From NCBI GenBank assembly GCA_022822545.1, contig JAJEBE010000045.1:26557-90556 (forward strand): a stretch of 64,000 nt of DNA, given 5' to 3'. The notes beneath the pieces are model-generated. The model had not been told where the DNA came from and made no database searches. It saw nothing but the letters and a program-made list of their open reading frames with translations. Below, piece by piece: positions 8,532 through 17,503 of the stretch. The stretch is from Anaerolineae bacterium. GTDB taxonomy: Bacteria > Chloroflexota > Anaerolineae > Aggregatilineales > Phototrophicaceae. Each line of letters opens with the position of its first letter. Position 1 is the stretch's first letter. The position numbers were made by a program, and so were the translations under genes.

Positions 8532-8770
8532 CATAGCAGTTCGCGACCACCTAGCCGTTTTCTGCCAATTAAGCATCGGTACTCTAACATGACATCGCAA
8601 AGAGCGCAAGCTCATACGCACAAGAATCCACCTACATCCTCGCAACAGCGGGATGAGTCATGCCCGCGAGATGAGCGTCTGACGCCTCGCGGCCCTGGCA
8701 GCAGCCCCGGTCATACTCATCAAATGCGCTATCCGGCAATCCCAAGGCTTTCTCAGGGGGTAACCGGACA

Positions 8771-9130
8771 ATGAAACGGAAACCCCAAGATCATCCACAA
8801 TGGCGCGAATACCTCGCCAACCGCCACATTCTCGAATCCGTGATCGCTGCCGGCGCCTGGGTCGAGTGGGATAAAGTCGCGAGTCAGGATGTGCTGGTAT
8901 GGCGCGAGAAGCGCCGAGACGGCCGCCCAGGCGCCACAGCGCCACACGCCGCCGCCTGCTGGAGACAGCGTCCCAGAACGGCAAAACTTCGCCCAAGGTC
9001 AGATGGCAAATCCCCGGCCAAAAATCAGATGAGCCCTTTTACTACATCGGCGCACTGGACGACTTAAAGCGCGCGATCAAAACCGCCGGCCGAACAGTCT
9101 GCATCGTCGAAGGCGAGATAGATGAATGTT
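8771..9130 (+). pseudogene. Toprim-domain primase fragment, frameshifted and truncated
   Basis: From the ATG at 8771 the frame reads MKRKPQDHPQWREYLANRHI, then loses its sense near 8935. In another frame it continues through 'KVRWQIPGQKSDEPFYYIG', 'LKRAIKTAGRT' and 'CIVEGEID', the acidic Toprim motif of plasmid and phage primases. Similarity ends immediately after that motif, where the sequence runs into the 3' end of the oppositely oriented SDR gene. Both the frameshift and the abrupt end mark it as a remnant, and the break near 9130 is the likely right edge of the mobile segment. Confidence 0.7.
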
Positions 9131-9153
9131 CGGTCGTCGATTGCGTCTTGTGG

Positions 9154-9888
9154 CTAAAGCAGATTGATGGCATCCCAACTGCCATCGCTGCGGGCGGCGA
9201 CGCGATGCCCCGTCAGCCCGGCGGCATCTTGCCGGGCCAGAAAGAGAAATGCCGGGGTCAGCAGGGCTGGGTCCACCCAGCGTTGCTTCAGGGCTTCGGT
9301 ATAATTCTGCGCTGACATCGGGGTATTGATCGGCGCGCCCGGCGTCGCGCAATTCACCGCGATATTGAATTCCTTGCCCTCCAGCGCCAGGCATTTCATC
9401 AAGCCTTCGATGCCATGCTTGCCGGGGTTGTAGGCGACCTCTTCGATGAAACCTCTATAGCCCGAGCCGGACGACAAATACACGATGCTCCCGCCGCCGG
9501 CGTCGATCATCGGCTGCCAGACCGCCTTGCTCAAGATGAAGGCCGCCTGCAAGATGATATTGATTTCCATCTGCCAATCCGCCAGGGTGATTTCTCGCAT
9601 GGAGCGCGTGATCAACAGGGCGGCGTTATGCACCAAGACGCGCGGGGCGCCGAAGTGAGCCAGGGCCGCGTCGACGGCGCGCTGTGTTTCGCCGGCGTCG
9701 GAAAGGTCGACCGTGATCGGCAGGGGATCGCCGCCTGCTTGCCTGATCTCGGCCGCCAGCTCGTCAAGCAGGTCGCCGCGGATATCCAGCAGGGCGACGC
9801 GCATGCCATCAGCGGCATAAGCTTTGGAGATAGCGTAACCCAGCCCTTGGGCGGCGCCGGTGACGATCGCGGCTTGTCCTTGCAACAT
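9154..9888 (-). CDS. SDR-family oxidoreductase
   Basis: This is a 244-residue classical short-chain dehydrogenase. The nucleotide-binding motif TGAAQGLG is at residues 10-17, and the catalytic Ser140, Tyr153 and Lys157 ('YNPGK') are present. The usual NNAG appears as 'HNAA' (88-90 region). The start is set by AGGAGG 6 bases upstream. It begins 9 bases after the permease gene on the same strand, so it is probably the last gene of the long minus-strand operon and acts on a product of the imported substrate. Substrate not predictable. Confidence 0.88.
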   Translation of the reverse strand: MLQGQAAIVTGAAQGLGYAISKAYAADGMRVALLDIRGDLLDELAAEIRQAGGDPLPITVDLSDAGETQRAVDAALAHFGAPRVLVHNAALLITRSMREITLADWQMEINIILQAAFILSKAVWQPMIDAGGGSIVYLSSGSGYRGFIEEVAYNPGKHGIEGLMKCLALEGKEFNIAVNCATPGAPINTPMSAQNYTEALKQRWVDPALLTPAFLFLARQDAAGLTGHRVAARSDGSWDAINLL

Positions 9889-9897
9889 AAGCCCCTC

Positions 9898-10839
9898 CTA
9901 TAAACCTTGCCCGGAGCCACGCAGCCGCGGATCGAGGAAGTCGCGCAGCCAATCGCCGAGCACGTTGATCGAGACGACGGTAAGCATGATGGCGATGCCG
10001 GGGAATACCGCCAGCCACCAGGAGCCGCTCAATAATTGATTGCGGCTGTCAGCGAGCATGGCGCCCCAGGTCGGCACGTTTTCCGGCACGCCGAGACCGA
10101 GGAAGGAGAGCGATGCTTCGGAGAGGATGACACCGGCGACGTTGAAGGAGGCGATAACGATCAGGGGAGTCAGGATGTTAGGCAGGATGGTGCGAAAAAG
10201 GATACGCCATTCGGTGGCGCCCAGGGCTTTCACGGCTTCGACGTATTCTTTCTCGCGTTGGGCAAGGGTTTCGCCACGGGCGATGCGGGCATAGACGACC
10301 CACTGTCCCACGCCGAGCACGAAGACAAGGTTGAACAAGCCCTCGCCGAGCACTGACAAGACCATGATGGCGAAGAGGATGAAGGGGAAGGCGAGTTGAA
10401 TATCGGCCAGGCGCATGATGATGTCGTCAACGCGGCCGCCAAAATAACCGGCCAGCAGGCCAAGGATGGCGCCGGAGCCGCCGCCGATGCCGACCGCGAT
10501 CAAGCCGACAGTGACGGAAACACGCGCTCCGAAGACGGCGCGGGAAAAGACATCGCGCCCGGTGGAGTCGCTGCCGAGCAGGTGTTGCAACTCGCCGTTG
10601 CGGTCGTAACTCAGCGGTGGTTTAAGCACGGAGAAGATCTCGACGCGGTTGGGATCTTTGGGCGCGATCTGGGGGGCGAAGATGGCGCAGATCGCGATCA
10701 GAGCGAGGAAGAAGACGGCGACCAGGGGATAACGCGCCTGGATCATGCTTTTGACGGCGCGACGAGCGGTCGAGGGCGTTTCGTAGAGTTGGTCGATTTC
10801 GAGCGTGTTAATCGGGCTGCGGCTCACGGTTGCTCCCAT
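9898..10839 (-). CDS. Peptide-type ABC transporter permease (DppC-like)
   Basis: The 313-residue membrane protein has the OppC/DppC layout: a cytoplasmic N-terminus, a first membrane segment at about 36-56, a periplasmic loop with 'HLLGSDSTGRDVFSR', then five membrane segments. The ATPase-docking loop reads 'EAVKALGATEWRILFRTIL'. Its ATG overlaps the stop of the upstream permease (TAATG), so the two are translationally coupled. No ATPase gene accompanies this transporter in the operon. Confidence 0.92.
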   Translation of the reverse strand: MGATVSRSPINTLEIDQLYETPSTARRAVKSMIQARYPLVAVFFLALIAICAIFAPQIAPKDPNRVEIFSVLKPPLSYDRNGELQHLLGSDSTGRDVFSRAVFGARVSVTVGLIAVGIGGGSGAILGLLAGYFGGRVDDIIMRLADIQLAFPFILFAIMVLSVLGEGLFNLVFVLGVGQWVVYARIARGETLAQREKEYVEAVKALGATEWRILFRTILPNILTPLIVIASFNVAGVILSEASLSFLGLGVPENVPTWGAMLADSRNQLLSGSWWLAVFPGIAIMLTVVSINVLGDWLRDFLDPRLRGSGQGL

Positions 10840-11816
10840 TACTCGAGGCGGATGCGCGGATCAAGGACGCCGTAGAGGAGGTCGATGATCAGGTTGGTGA
10901 ATACGAAGAGGATGGCGAGCAAAACGACGGCGGTCTGCACCAGCGGCAGATCGCGGTTGTTGATGGCGTCGAAGACCAGGCGGCCGACGCCGGGCCAGGA
11001 GAAGACGGTTTCAGTGACGATGACGCCGCTTAGCAGGAAGGCGAATTGCAGACCGATGACAGTGACGATGGGGATGAGGGCGTTGCGGAAGGCATGGCGG
11101 ACGAGGACCGTGCGTTCGGTCAAGCCTTTGCTGCGGGCGGTGACGACGTAGTCCTGGCGCAGGACTTCGAGCACGGCGGAGCGGATCAGCCGCGAGTTGC
11201 GGGCGATGGAAAAGACCGAGACGGTGACGACGGGCATGGCGAGATAGCGGAGGGCGTTGGGCAGGTTGGCGAAGGCTTCGGCGGTATTGCCTTCGAGCAG
11301 GGGCTTGATAAAGGGCACATGGCCCGAGACGGGCATCCAGCGCAGGGTGACGCCGAAGAAAAGAATAAACATGAGACCGAGCCAGAAGCTGGGCATGGAT
11401 TGCCCAAACATGGCGGCGAGCATGAGAGTGCCATCAGTCATGGTGCCGCGTTTGGTCGCGGCGACGAAGCCGATGGGGAAAGCGACGACGGTGGAGAAGA
11501 CAAAGCCGCATATCGTCAATTCGAGGGTGGCCGGCATGCGCTCCATGACGACGCCGAAGGCGGGGACGCGATGCAGCAGGGAGTTGCCGGTATCGCCGCG
11601 CGCGAGGTTGACGAGGAAGCTGATGTATTGTTCGGGCAGGGGCCGGTCGAAGCCGAGGCGTCGCTGCGCTTCGAGCCGTTCTTCTCTGCTGGCGCGCTCG
11701 CTGATGTAGAAGAGCGTGGGATCGCCGGAGAGATGGATGGAGATGAAGGTCAGGAATGTGACGCCGATGATGACGATGACCGTTAGCAAGAGGCGGCGGA
11801 TGATGTATTTGTGCAT
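10839..11816 (-). CDS. Peptide-type ABC transporter permease (DppB-like)
   Basis: The DppB/OppB-type permease begins 'MHKYIIRRLLLTVIVIIG' if started at 11816, giving 325 residues. A start 12 codons upstream (11852) would add residues translated from a dispersed repeat ('GGDLEGG'), which I consider non-native. The family features are present: 'FDRPLPEQYISFLVN' after the first membrane segment, and the ATPase-docking loop 'VTARSKGLTERTVLVRHA'. It follows the binding-protein gene and overlaps the DppC-like gene. Confidence 0.92.
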   Translation of the reverse strand: MHKYIIRRLLLTVIVIIGVTFLTFISIHLSGDPTLFYISERASREERLEAQRRLGFDRPLPEQYISFLVNLARGDTGNSLLHRVPAFGVVMERMPATLELTICGFVFSTVVAFPIGFVAATKRGTMTDGTLMLAAMFGQSMPSFWLGLMFILFFGVTLRWMPVSGHVPFIKPLLEGNTAEAFANLPNALRYLAMPVVTVSVFSIARNSRLIRSAVLEVLRQDYVVTARSKGLTERTVLVRHAFRNALIPIVTVIGLQFAFLLSGVIVTETVFSWPGVGRLVFDAINNRDLPLVQTAVVLLAILFVFTNLIIDLLYGVLDPRIRLE

Positions 11817-11828
11817 GGGAGCAGTATC

Positions 11829-11992
11829 ACCCCCCTCTAAATCTCCCCCCATTGCAATGGGGGGAGACTTCGACTGCTTGTGTTGAGCTAGGCATGTATT
11901 TCAAGTCCGCTGTGCACCGTGAGATTCATCTTTGCCAGCCAGTTTCGCCCAGCGAAGCCCCCTCTCCATTGCAATGGGGAGGGGGTTGGTGG
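11829..11992. repeat. Dispersed CCCCTC-GCAATGGGG repeats
   Basis: Two copies of a repeat centred on the palindrome CCATTGCAATGG occur here (11829-11870 and 11956-11992), between the binding-protein gene and the permease gene. Related copies are at 16820-16886, 26678-26720 and 53617-53658. Confidence 0.75.
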
Positions 11993-12007
11993 AATGGGTA
12001 AAGAAAC

Positions 12008-13648
12008 CTACATGTCGTCCTTCAGCTTGGCGTCGTAGGCGGTGATGAAGAAGTCCGCGCGCGACTTGTAATCCAGCCGGTTGCTGACCGCTTCCAGACG
12101 TGGGCCCGCATAGAGCATCAGCCAGGGCGGGTCGTTGTAGAACTCTTCCAGCATGGCGATTTCCAGCGCGCGCTCGGCTTCCGGATCGCCGGTTAGCGCG
12201 GGCAAAGCATCCCAGCCATCGCACCAGACATCGTTGTTCCAGTGCGTGTAATTGGTCTCGGCTTCGGCGCAGCCAGCCAGATGCCCCGGGATATCAGCCA
12301 TATCGTATTGGGCGCTCCACTTGCTGCCGCCGGTGCCGCCCATGTACAAAGGACCAAGCTGGTGGAAGATCAGTTGCTCGCGGAAATCGGCCGATTCCAG
12401 GAAGACGACTTCGGTTTGTACGCCGATATCGGTGAGGAATTGCGCGATCGCCAAGCTAACATCGGAGCCGCCCGCGCCGGTGGTGCGCCGCGCTTTCAGA
12501 TCGAGCGAGAAGCGCACGCCATCATCGCCGCGCGGATAGCCGGCCGCATCGAGCAATTCCTCCGCTTTCATGGGATCGTAGGGATAGGGCTCGAGGGTCG
12601 GGTGGTTGTTGGGCCGATTGACGAGACTGGTCGCGCGTTGGCAGGTGGTGAGCAGCAGATTCTCGCAGATGGCGTGGACGTCAACGGCGTATTGGAGGGC
12701 GACGCGGACATCGGTCTCCATGATGGCGTCGGCGCCCAGGCTCGGCATATCGACGCGGAAGCCGGCGTCGGGATTCAATTGGAAGCCGACGTAGATGCGG
12801 GTCGTGCCCGGATAGCTGCGCGCTTCGGCGACGCCGGAGTTGTTGATGGCGTTAAACTGCGTCGCGGGGAAGCCCTTGAGGATATCAACATTGCCGGTGA
12901 TGACTTCCGCGACTGCGGTCGACGGCTCGGGGATGAAGCGCCAGACGATTTCGTCGAAGTAGGTATTGCGCAAATCAAAGCCTTCGACGCGGTCGATGCG
13001 CATGTATTCGCCCGGCACCCATTCGCCCATGGCGTAGGGACCGCTGCCGACAACGTTCCGCGCTGCTTCTTCCATGGTCATGGCTTCGTAGGAATCTTTG
13101 CAGTGGATCATGACTTCGGAGATCAAGCCGAGGCGCATAGCGCGGTTCTGCGGCTTATTGGCGATGATGGTGACATCAAGTTCGCCATCGACGCGGGCTT
13201 CAACAAAGCCGATCGAGGAGTTCACGAAGCCGGCTGAGTTGCCGGTGAAGCCGTTGGCAGGATCGGCCATGCGGTTGAAGCTGTAGGCGGCGTCTTCGGC
13301 GGTGAGCGGCTCGCCATCGTGGCAGGTCAGACCTTCGTGCATGTGGAAGGTCCATTCGGTGCCGTCTTCGGAGACGGTGAAGCTGTGGGCGAGATAGGGA
13401 TCAATCGCGCCATCGGCTTGGCCGAGCTCGTAGAGGGTACCGAAGAGGTGCCACAAGATGTAGAAATTGATGCCGCCGGTGGCGCCACCAACTTGTGACG
13501 GGTCCATGGAGCCCGGTTCGCCGCCGATAGCGACTACCATGGTATCCTCGTCCGGGGTCGGCACGGTTTGCGCCGTGCTCATCATTGGCGAAAGGCCAAG
13601 GACCAGTATCAACAGCAGTGAAAAGATCAAGGTTGCTTTCAGTTTCAT
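12008..13648 (-). CDS. Peptide-type ABC transporter substrate-binding protein
   Basis: I set the start at 13648, where AGGAG lies 9 bases upstream and a clear signal peptide follows (MKLKATLIFSLLLILVLG, cleavage near 'STAQ'). The mature part, about 520 residues, matches SBP_bac_5 (family 5): 'DEDTMVVAIGGEPGSMDP', 'CHDGEPLTAEDAAYSFNRM', 'YPYDPMKAEELLDAAGYPRG'. It is secreted and delivers the ligand to the adjacent permeases. The ligand could be a peptide, a sugar-acid or another compound; the neighbouring aminotransferase and dehydrogenases suggest an amino-acid-like substrate. Confidence 0.92.
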   Translation of the reverse strand: MKLKATLIFSLLLILVLGLSPMMSTAQTVPTPDEDTMVVAIGGEPGSMDPSQVGGATGGINFYILWHLFGTLYELGQADGAIDPYLAHSFTVSEDGTEWTFHMHEGLTCHDGEPLTAEDAAYSFNRMADPANGFTGNSAGFVNSSIGFVEARVDGELDVTIIANKPQNRAMRLGLISEVMIHCKDSYEAMTMEEAARNVVGSGPYAMGEWVPGEYMRIDRVEGFDLRNTYFDEIVWRFIPEPSTAVAEVITGNVDILKGFPATQFNAINNSGVAEARSYPGTTRIYVGFQLNPDAGFRVDMPSLGADAIMETDVRVALQYAVDVHAICENLLLTTCQRATSLVNRPNNHPTLEPYPYDPMKAEELLDAAGYPRGDDGVRFSLDLKARRTTGAGGSDVSLAIAQFLTDIGVQTEVVFLESADFREQLIFHQLGPLYMGGTGGSKWSAQYDMADIPGHLAGCAEAETNYTHWNNDVWCDGWDALPALTGDPEAERALEIAMLEEFYNDPPWLMLYAGPRLEAVSNRLDYKSRADFFITAYDAKLKDDM

Positions 13649-13798
13649 TTTGTTGCTCCTGACTGTGAAATGCTTTTCTTCGGAAAAACGCGACTGTTTT
13701 CGATAGGCTATCCTTTCCGGCTCAAGGAGCCATTTCGCAGAATATACCGCATTCATGTCGGCAATGCATTAAATCGCCGCCGGCCGCTGATACAGGCC

Positions 13799-14977
13799 TC
13801 AGATGCGATAACGCTCCAAAACAGGCAGCATCCTTTCGACAGCGGCGCTTAAGGTTTCGATGGGTTCGAGCATGGTGATGCGCACATAATCGCGCCATTG
13901 CTCGCCGAATGCTGTGCCCGGGAAGATCAAAACCCGCCCTTCTTTCAATAGCAGATAGGAAAGCTCGGCGGCGTGGATGCCGGTTGATGAGCTATCGGCC
14001 CAGACAAACAAACCGCCGCGCGGCTCGCCATAGGCGAAGCCCATGCGGTCCAAACCCGCGAGCAAGACCGCCCGCCGCTGGATGTAAATATCGAGATATT
14101 CGCCCACGCAATCTTGCGGTCCCGTCAGCGCGGCCAGGCCCGCCCACTGCGAGACGGTGGCGACGGGCCCGGTGGTCACCTGCTTGATGCGCGCCATGGC
14201 GTCGATGACGTCGGCCGGCGCGGCCACGTAGCCGCAGCGCCAGCCGGTCATGGCGTAGGCTTTGGAGAAAGCGTCCAGCGTGATTACGCGCTCGGCCATG
14301 CCCGGCAGGGCGCCGATGCTGAAATGCCGCCAGGGCGGGTAGACGATCTTGCCGTAGATTTCGTCAACGATGACGATGAGGTTGTGGCGGATGGCGACCT
14401 CGGCGATGGCGCGCAGGCGGTCTTCGGTGACGATGCCGGCTGTGGGGTTGCTCGGCGTGACGATGAGCAGGGCTTTCGTCGCCGGTGTGATCGCCGCTTC
14501 GACCGCTTCCGCCTCGAGGTTAAAGGCGTCATCGCGCTCGGTCGGCACCATGACCATGCGCCCGCCGGCGCGTTTAATCGCGTCATCGTAAGAGCTGTAG
14601 CGCGGGTCGGGCACGAGGATTTCATCGCCGGGGTTGATGACGGCTTGCACGGCCAGGAACAGGCCTTCTTGCCCGCCGGTCGTGACCATGACATTGTCCG
14701 CTTCCAGGGCCAAACCGTTGACGGCGCGCATGTGCTCGGCGATGGCTTGGCGGAGGGAGGGCATGCCTTTGACATGAGTCGCGCCGGTCAAGCCGTCGCG
14801 CATGGCTCGGTTGGCGGCTTCGATGATATGCGGGGGCGTCGGCAGGTCGGGATCGCCGCGGCCGAGGGTGATGATATCTTCCATTTCGCGGGCCATCTCC
14901 ATGAGGGCGTAGCGCAACTGGGTGCCATCGGCGGCGACGGCGCGAACCGCTTGGGGGATATTGGGATTGTCAATCAT
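13799..14977 (-). CDS. PLP-dependent aminotransferase, class I/II
   Basis: The 392-residue protein starting at 14977 has full fold-type I features: 'TTGGQEGLFLAVQA' (about 99-112), 'PSNPTAG' with Asn177, 'VDEIYGK' (204-210) for the pyridine nitrogen, and the Schiff-base lysine K239 in 'DAFSKAYAMTGWRCGY'. A longer in-frame version starting at 15220 overlaps the upstream gene and is not conserved in character. The ATG overlaps the TGA of the preceding half-length aminotransferase-like gene. It probably transfers an amino group from the imported substrate or its product; substrate unknown. Confidence 0.92.
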   Translation of the reverse strand: MIDNPNIPQAVRAVAADGTQLRYALMEMAREMEDIITLGRGDPDLPTPPHIIEAANRAMRDGLTGATHVKGMPSLRQAIAEHMRAVNGLALEADNVMVTTGGQEGLFLAVQAVINPGDEILVPDPRYSSYDDAIKRAGGRMVMVPTERDDAFNLEAEAVEAAITPATKALLIVTPSNPTAGIVTEDRLRAIAEVAIRHNLIVIVDEIYGKIVYPPWRHFSIGALPGMAERVITLDAFSKAYAMTGWRCGYVAAPADVIDAMARIKQVTTGPVATVSQWAGLAALTGPQDCVGEYLDIYIQRRAVLLAGLDRMGFAYGEPRGGLFVWADSSSTGIHAAELSYLLLKEGRVLIFPGTAFGEQWRDYVRITMLEPIETLSAAVERMLPVLERYRI

Positions 14978-15693
14978 GCGTCGCCTGACCTCGCCAGCTC
15001 TAAGCCGGCCCACTGAGAGACTGCCGTCGTGCAGATGGTGATGGCTTGCTTGCCGGCTCGCAGGCGGAGAGCCGCTTCGGAGCCCGCCATCCAGCCCAGC
15101 CGCCAGCCCGCCATCCTTCCCGACAGGGAATTGATGGTGACCACCCGCTTCGCCAGCGCTTCGTTCTGCGCCGGATGGAAGTCGTCCAGCGCCGCGAAGC
15201 TGAGGTCCCAGACGATCCACCAGTCCGTCTCTTCCGCCTGTTTGAGCAGCTCGAGCAGGGTTTCGCGATAGACAGCGGGTGTGATATAGAGCAGCGTGAC
15301 ATCATCTTGTATCGAATCGACGACGCGCGCGCCAAGAAGCTGCAGCGCGCCTTCTATCCGCGCGCTATCGCCTGGGCAGAGCACGGCGCTGCCTGGCGCC
15401 GCCAGCAGGGTCATCGCGACGTAACGGGCTTCGGTGGAGCCGCAGGTGATCGTCACCTCGCTGGGGTCGACGGTCACTCCCCAGCGATCAAGCAGGCGAG
15501 CGGCGACCCAGGCGCGAAACTCGGGGATGCCGGGCCGATCGGTGTAATGGGTTTCGCCGCGGGCGAGGGCGTCTTCCGCGGCCGCGATCACGCGAGGCGG
15601 CAGCGGCGGATTTTCCATCGTCGGCGGAGCAAGCGCCGGCAGGGCGGCGACGCGTTCGGCAAGCGGGCGGACGAGAGATTTCGGGGCGGTCAT
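14974..15693 (-). CDS. Half-length aminotransferase-like protein lacking the PLP lysine
   Basis: The 239-residue product aligns with the first 240 residues of the next gene's aminotransferase: 'HYTDRPGIPEFRAWVAARL' at 49-67, 'TCGSTEARYVAMTLLAAPG' at 83-101, an Asp163 equivalent to the cofactor aspartate, and 'NSLSGRMAGWRLGW' at 188-201. In the last motif the position of the Schiff-base lysine is Gly192. The C-terminal domain is absent, and the frame ends in ATGA overlapping the full-length enzyme. AAGGAG lies 13 bases upstream of the start. It may be a non-catalytic partner of that enzyme or a decayed duplicate; the open frame favours retention. Confidence 0.7.
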   Translation of the reverse strand: MTAPKSLVRPLAERVAALPALAPPTMENPPLPPRVIAAAEDALARGETHYTDRPGIPEFRAWVAARLLDRWGVTVDPSEVTITCGSTEARYVAMTLLAAPGSAVLCPGDSARIEGALQLLGARVVDSIQDDVTLLYITPAVYRETLLELLKQAEETDWWIVWDLSFAALDDFHPAQNEALAKRVVTINSLSGRMAGWRLGWMAGSEAALRLRAGKQAITICTTAVSQWAGLELARSGDA

Positions 15694-15759
15694 TGAGATG
15701 GGTTTCTCCTTGCCGGGCGACTCACCGAGCCGCCCCTACAGATTTGTTGAGGGCAGTCC

Positions 15760-16803
15760 TTAGATATCAAAGGCGATATCAAGCTTCTCCGCCAATTGGG
15801 CGAGGCGCTCATAGACTTTAGCATCGAGTTGGGCGCCATGCTTGCGGTAGCTGGTCTCGCGCAGGTGGTCGATCTCGCCTGGCGCGTAAATTGCGTCGAA
15901 GCCGGGGCGGAGGGCGCTGCTCTTGACCTCGGCGATGAAGGCGTCCATGCGCGCTTTGAAATCTGCCAATGGCAGGAACCAGGCGATATCGATCGCGATG
16001 AAGGTATGGGCAACATCCAGCTTGGCGCTATTGCGGTCGGCGAAGGGCGCCAAACCGTAGCCGCCGCCGGTGATGACGCCGGTGATGACATCGGTGAACA
16101 AGGACAGGCCGTAACCTTTGTACTGCCCGATGCCGAGCAGGGCGCCAGCCATAGCTTTGGTCGGCTCGTCGGTTTCATGACCGTCCGGGGTCAGGGCCCA
16201 ATCGAGGGGCATCTTCTTGCCCTCGCGCTCATGCCAGCGCATCATGCCTTTGCCGGCGGTGGTCAGGGCGATATCCAGCACGACCGGGAAGTCGCCGCCG
16301 GTGGGGGCGGCCAAGCCCCAGGGGTTGGTGCCGACCCGCGGCTCGCGGCCGCCCCAGGGCGCCATTTCCGCGCCGGCGTTGGTCATGGCGATACCGATGC
16401 AATCATCCGCGAGGGCTCGCCGGGCGTGGAAGCCGGAGGAGCCGAAGTGGGTGCTGTTGTAGACGAAGGCGGCGCCGATGCCGCAAGTTTTGGCTTTGTC
16501 GACCGCGATCGCCATCGCTTCCTGCCCGACTATGGAGCCCATGACCATGTTAGCGTCGATGAGGGCGAGGGCGGGCGATTGCTTGATAATTTCGATTTGC
16601 GCGCCCGGTTTGTAGAAACCCTTGACGATGCGGTCGTAATAGCCGGTCAGCCGTCCCACGCCTTGTCCCTGGCCGGGCAGGCAGCGCAATTCGCTGTTCA
16701 TCAAGCCGGCGGCGCAATGTTCAGCTTCCGCGCGGGAGAGGCCCATCGCGATGAAGGCTCGCCGGACAAAAGCTTCCAGCGCGGGGACATCGACGCGAAC
16801 CAT
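15760..16803 (-). CDS. Ldh-family NAD(P)-dependent oxidoreductase (malate/L-lactate type)
   Basis: From the ATG at 16803 the product has 347 residues and matches the Ldh_2 family (malate, ureidoglycolate, sulfolactate and related 2-hydroxyacid dehydrogenases). Signatures include 'RRAFIAMGLSRAEAEHCA' near the N-terminus, 'CGIGAAFVYNSTHFGSSG', 'GGREPRVGTNPWGLAAPT' and 'GQYKGYGLSLFTDVITG'. An extended start at 16872 would read through a dispersed repeat, so I reject it. It sits between the VOC gene and the aminotransferase-like pair, fitting a hydroxyacid-to-ketoacid step before transamination. Confidence 0.88.
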   Translation of the reverse strand: MVRVDVPALEAFVRRAFIAMGLSRAEAEHCAAGLMNSELRCLPGQGQGVGRLTGYYDRIVKGFYKPGAQIEIIKQSPALALIDANMVMGSIVGQEAMAIAVDKAKTCGIGAAFVYNSTHFGSSGFHARRALADDCIGIAMTNAGAEMAPWGGREPRVGTNPWGLAAPTGGDFPVVLDIALTTAGKGMMRWHEREGKKMPLDWALTPDGHETDEPTKAMAGALLGIGQYKGYGLSLFTDVITGVITGGGYGLAPFADRNSAKLDVAHTFIAIDIAWFLPLADFKARMDAFIAEVKSSALRPGFDAIYAPGEIDHLRETSYRKHGAQLDAKVYERLAQLAEKLDIAFDI

Positions 16804-16819
16804 TTCAATGGGCAATTCA

Positions 16820-16983
16820 ACCCCCTTGTAAATCTTCCCCGACGGGTCTGTGTCTACGCGACCCCATCGCAATGGAGGGAGACTTTCCTAACCGCTGTGT
16901 GGCGAGACGTTCATATACATGCTGCGCTATCTTCCTCCCCCTCGCTGATGCTTCGGAGGGGGGACCGAGGGGGCGGGGTTGGT
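16820..16983. repeat. Two dispersed GC-rich repeats between VOC and Ldh genes
   Basis: The 179-base gap between the two genes is largely made of a degenerate GCAATGG-type element (16820-16886) and a CCTCCCCCTCGCTGATGC-type element (16933-16983), both seen elsewhere in the window. Confidence 0.65.
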
Positions 16984-17441
16984 CAGATCCCCCGGATCGA
17001 CTTGTACTGTTCGAGTTCGTCCGGCGTATAAACTTGCATGATCTCGATTTCGATGCCGCCGGTTTCTTGCTCGAGGAAGGCGACATAGCCCTCCGGGTGC
17101 GGGTGGCTGCCGCTGACGTTGCAGGAACTGCATTCGCGCAGGGTCGAGCCTTGGGTCTGCGCTTCGGCCAGGGCCGCGTCGATATCCGGCACGGCGTAAC
17201 AGATATGATGCAGGCCTTCGCCACCGCGTTCGGCAATCCATTTGCTGAAGCGGCCTTCGCCATCAAGCGATTCGTTAAGCTGGTATTCGATATCGCCGAC
17301 ATTAAAGATGGCGACTTTGATTCGCGCTTTTTCGGCGACCACGACTTTGGCGTCCAAAGCGACGCCAAGCAGCTTTTGGTAACGATTCAGCGTCTCGTCC
17401 ACGCTGTTGACGGCAAAAGCCATGTGTTTTATGTAAGTCAT
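16983..17441 (-). CDS. VOC-family protein, methylmalonyl-CoA epimerase-like
   Basis: The 152-residue protein has two beta-alpha-beta-beta-beta modules typical of the vicinal oxygen chelate fold. Likely metal ligands are His6 ('YIKHMAFAV'), a histidine in 'GEGLHHICYAVPDID' and a glutamate in 'GGIEIEIMQ'. The pattern 'GLHHICYxVxDIDAALAEA' is closest to methylmalonyl-CoA epimerases and lactoylglutathione-lyase-like proteins. There is no methylmalonyl-CoA mutase nearby, so another isomerase or lyase role on the operon's substrate is equally possible. Confidence 0.8.
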   Translation of the reverse strand: MTYIKHMAFAVNSVDETLNRYQKLLGVALDAKVVVAEKARIKVAIFNVGDIEYQLNESLDGEGRFSKWIAERGGEGLHHICYAVPDIDAALAEAQTQGSTLRECSSCNVSGSHPHPEGYVAFLEQETGGIEIEIMQVYTPDELEQYKSIRGI

Positions 17442-17503
17442 TTTCTATCCTGCGTTAGGTCTATCGAGGCGGTGTATGCAGGGACGGCATTTGAGTCGTC
17501 CGC

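Larger units (their letters stand above)
7524..8770. other. About 1.2 kb with no convincing gene
   Basis: No frame on either strand here shows a recognisable domain, a good ribosome binding site or consistent codon use. The left part is AT-rich and the right part GC-rich. Two hairpins stand out (7798-7832 and 8503-8531). It lies between the partition remnant and the primase remnant, and most simply represents decayed plasmid-like DNA. Confidence 0.6.

Noticed and set aside
8017..8592. Open frame of 191 codons on the + strand in the gene-poor stretch
   Set aside because: No ribosome binding site, no domain and irregular codon use; it also spans a hairpin.
14978..15220. N-terminal extension of the full-length aminotransferase
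   Set aside because: The extra 81 residues are read antisense-like from another frame of the half-length gene and have no similarity to aminotransferases.
15796..17031. Open frame of 411 codons on the + strand
   Set aside because: It is antisense to the Ldh-family gene and runs on into repeats; no domain seen.
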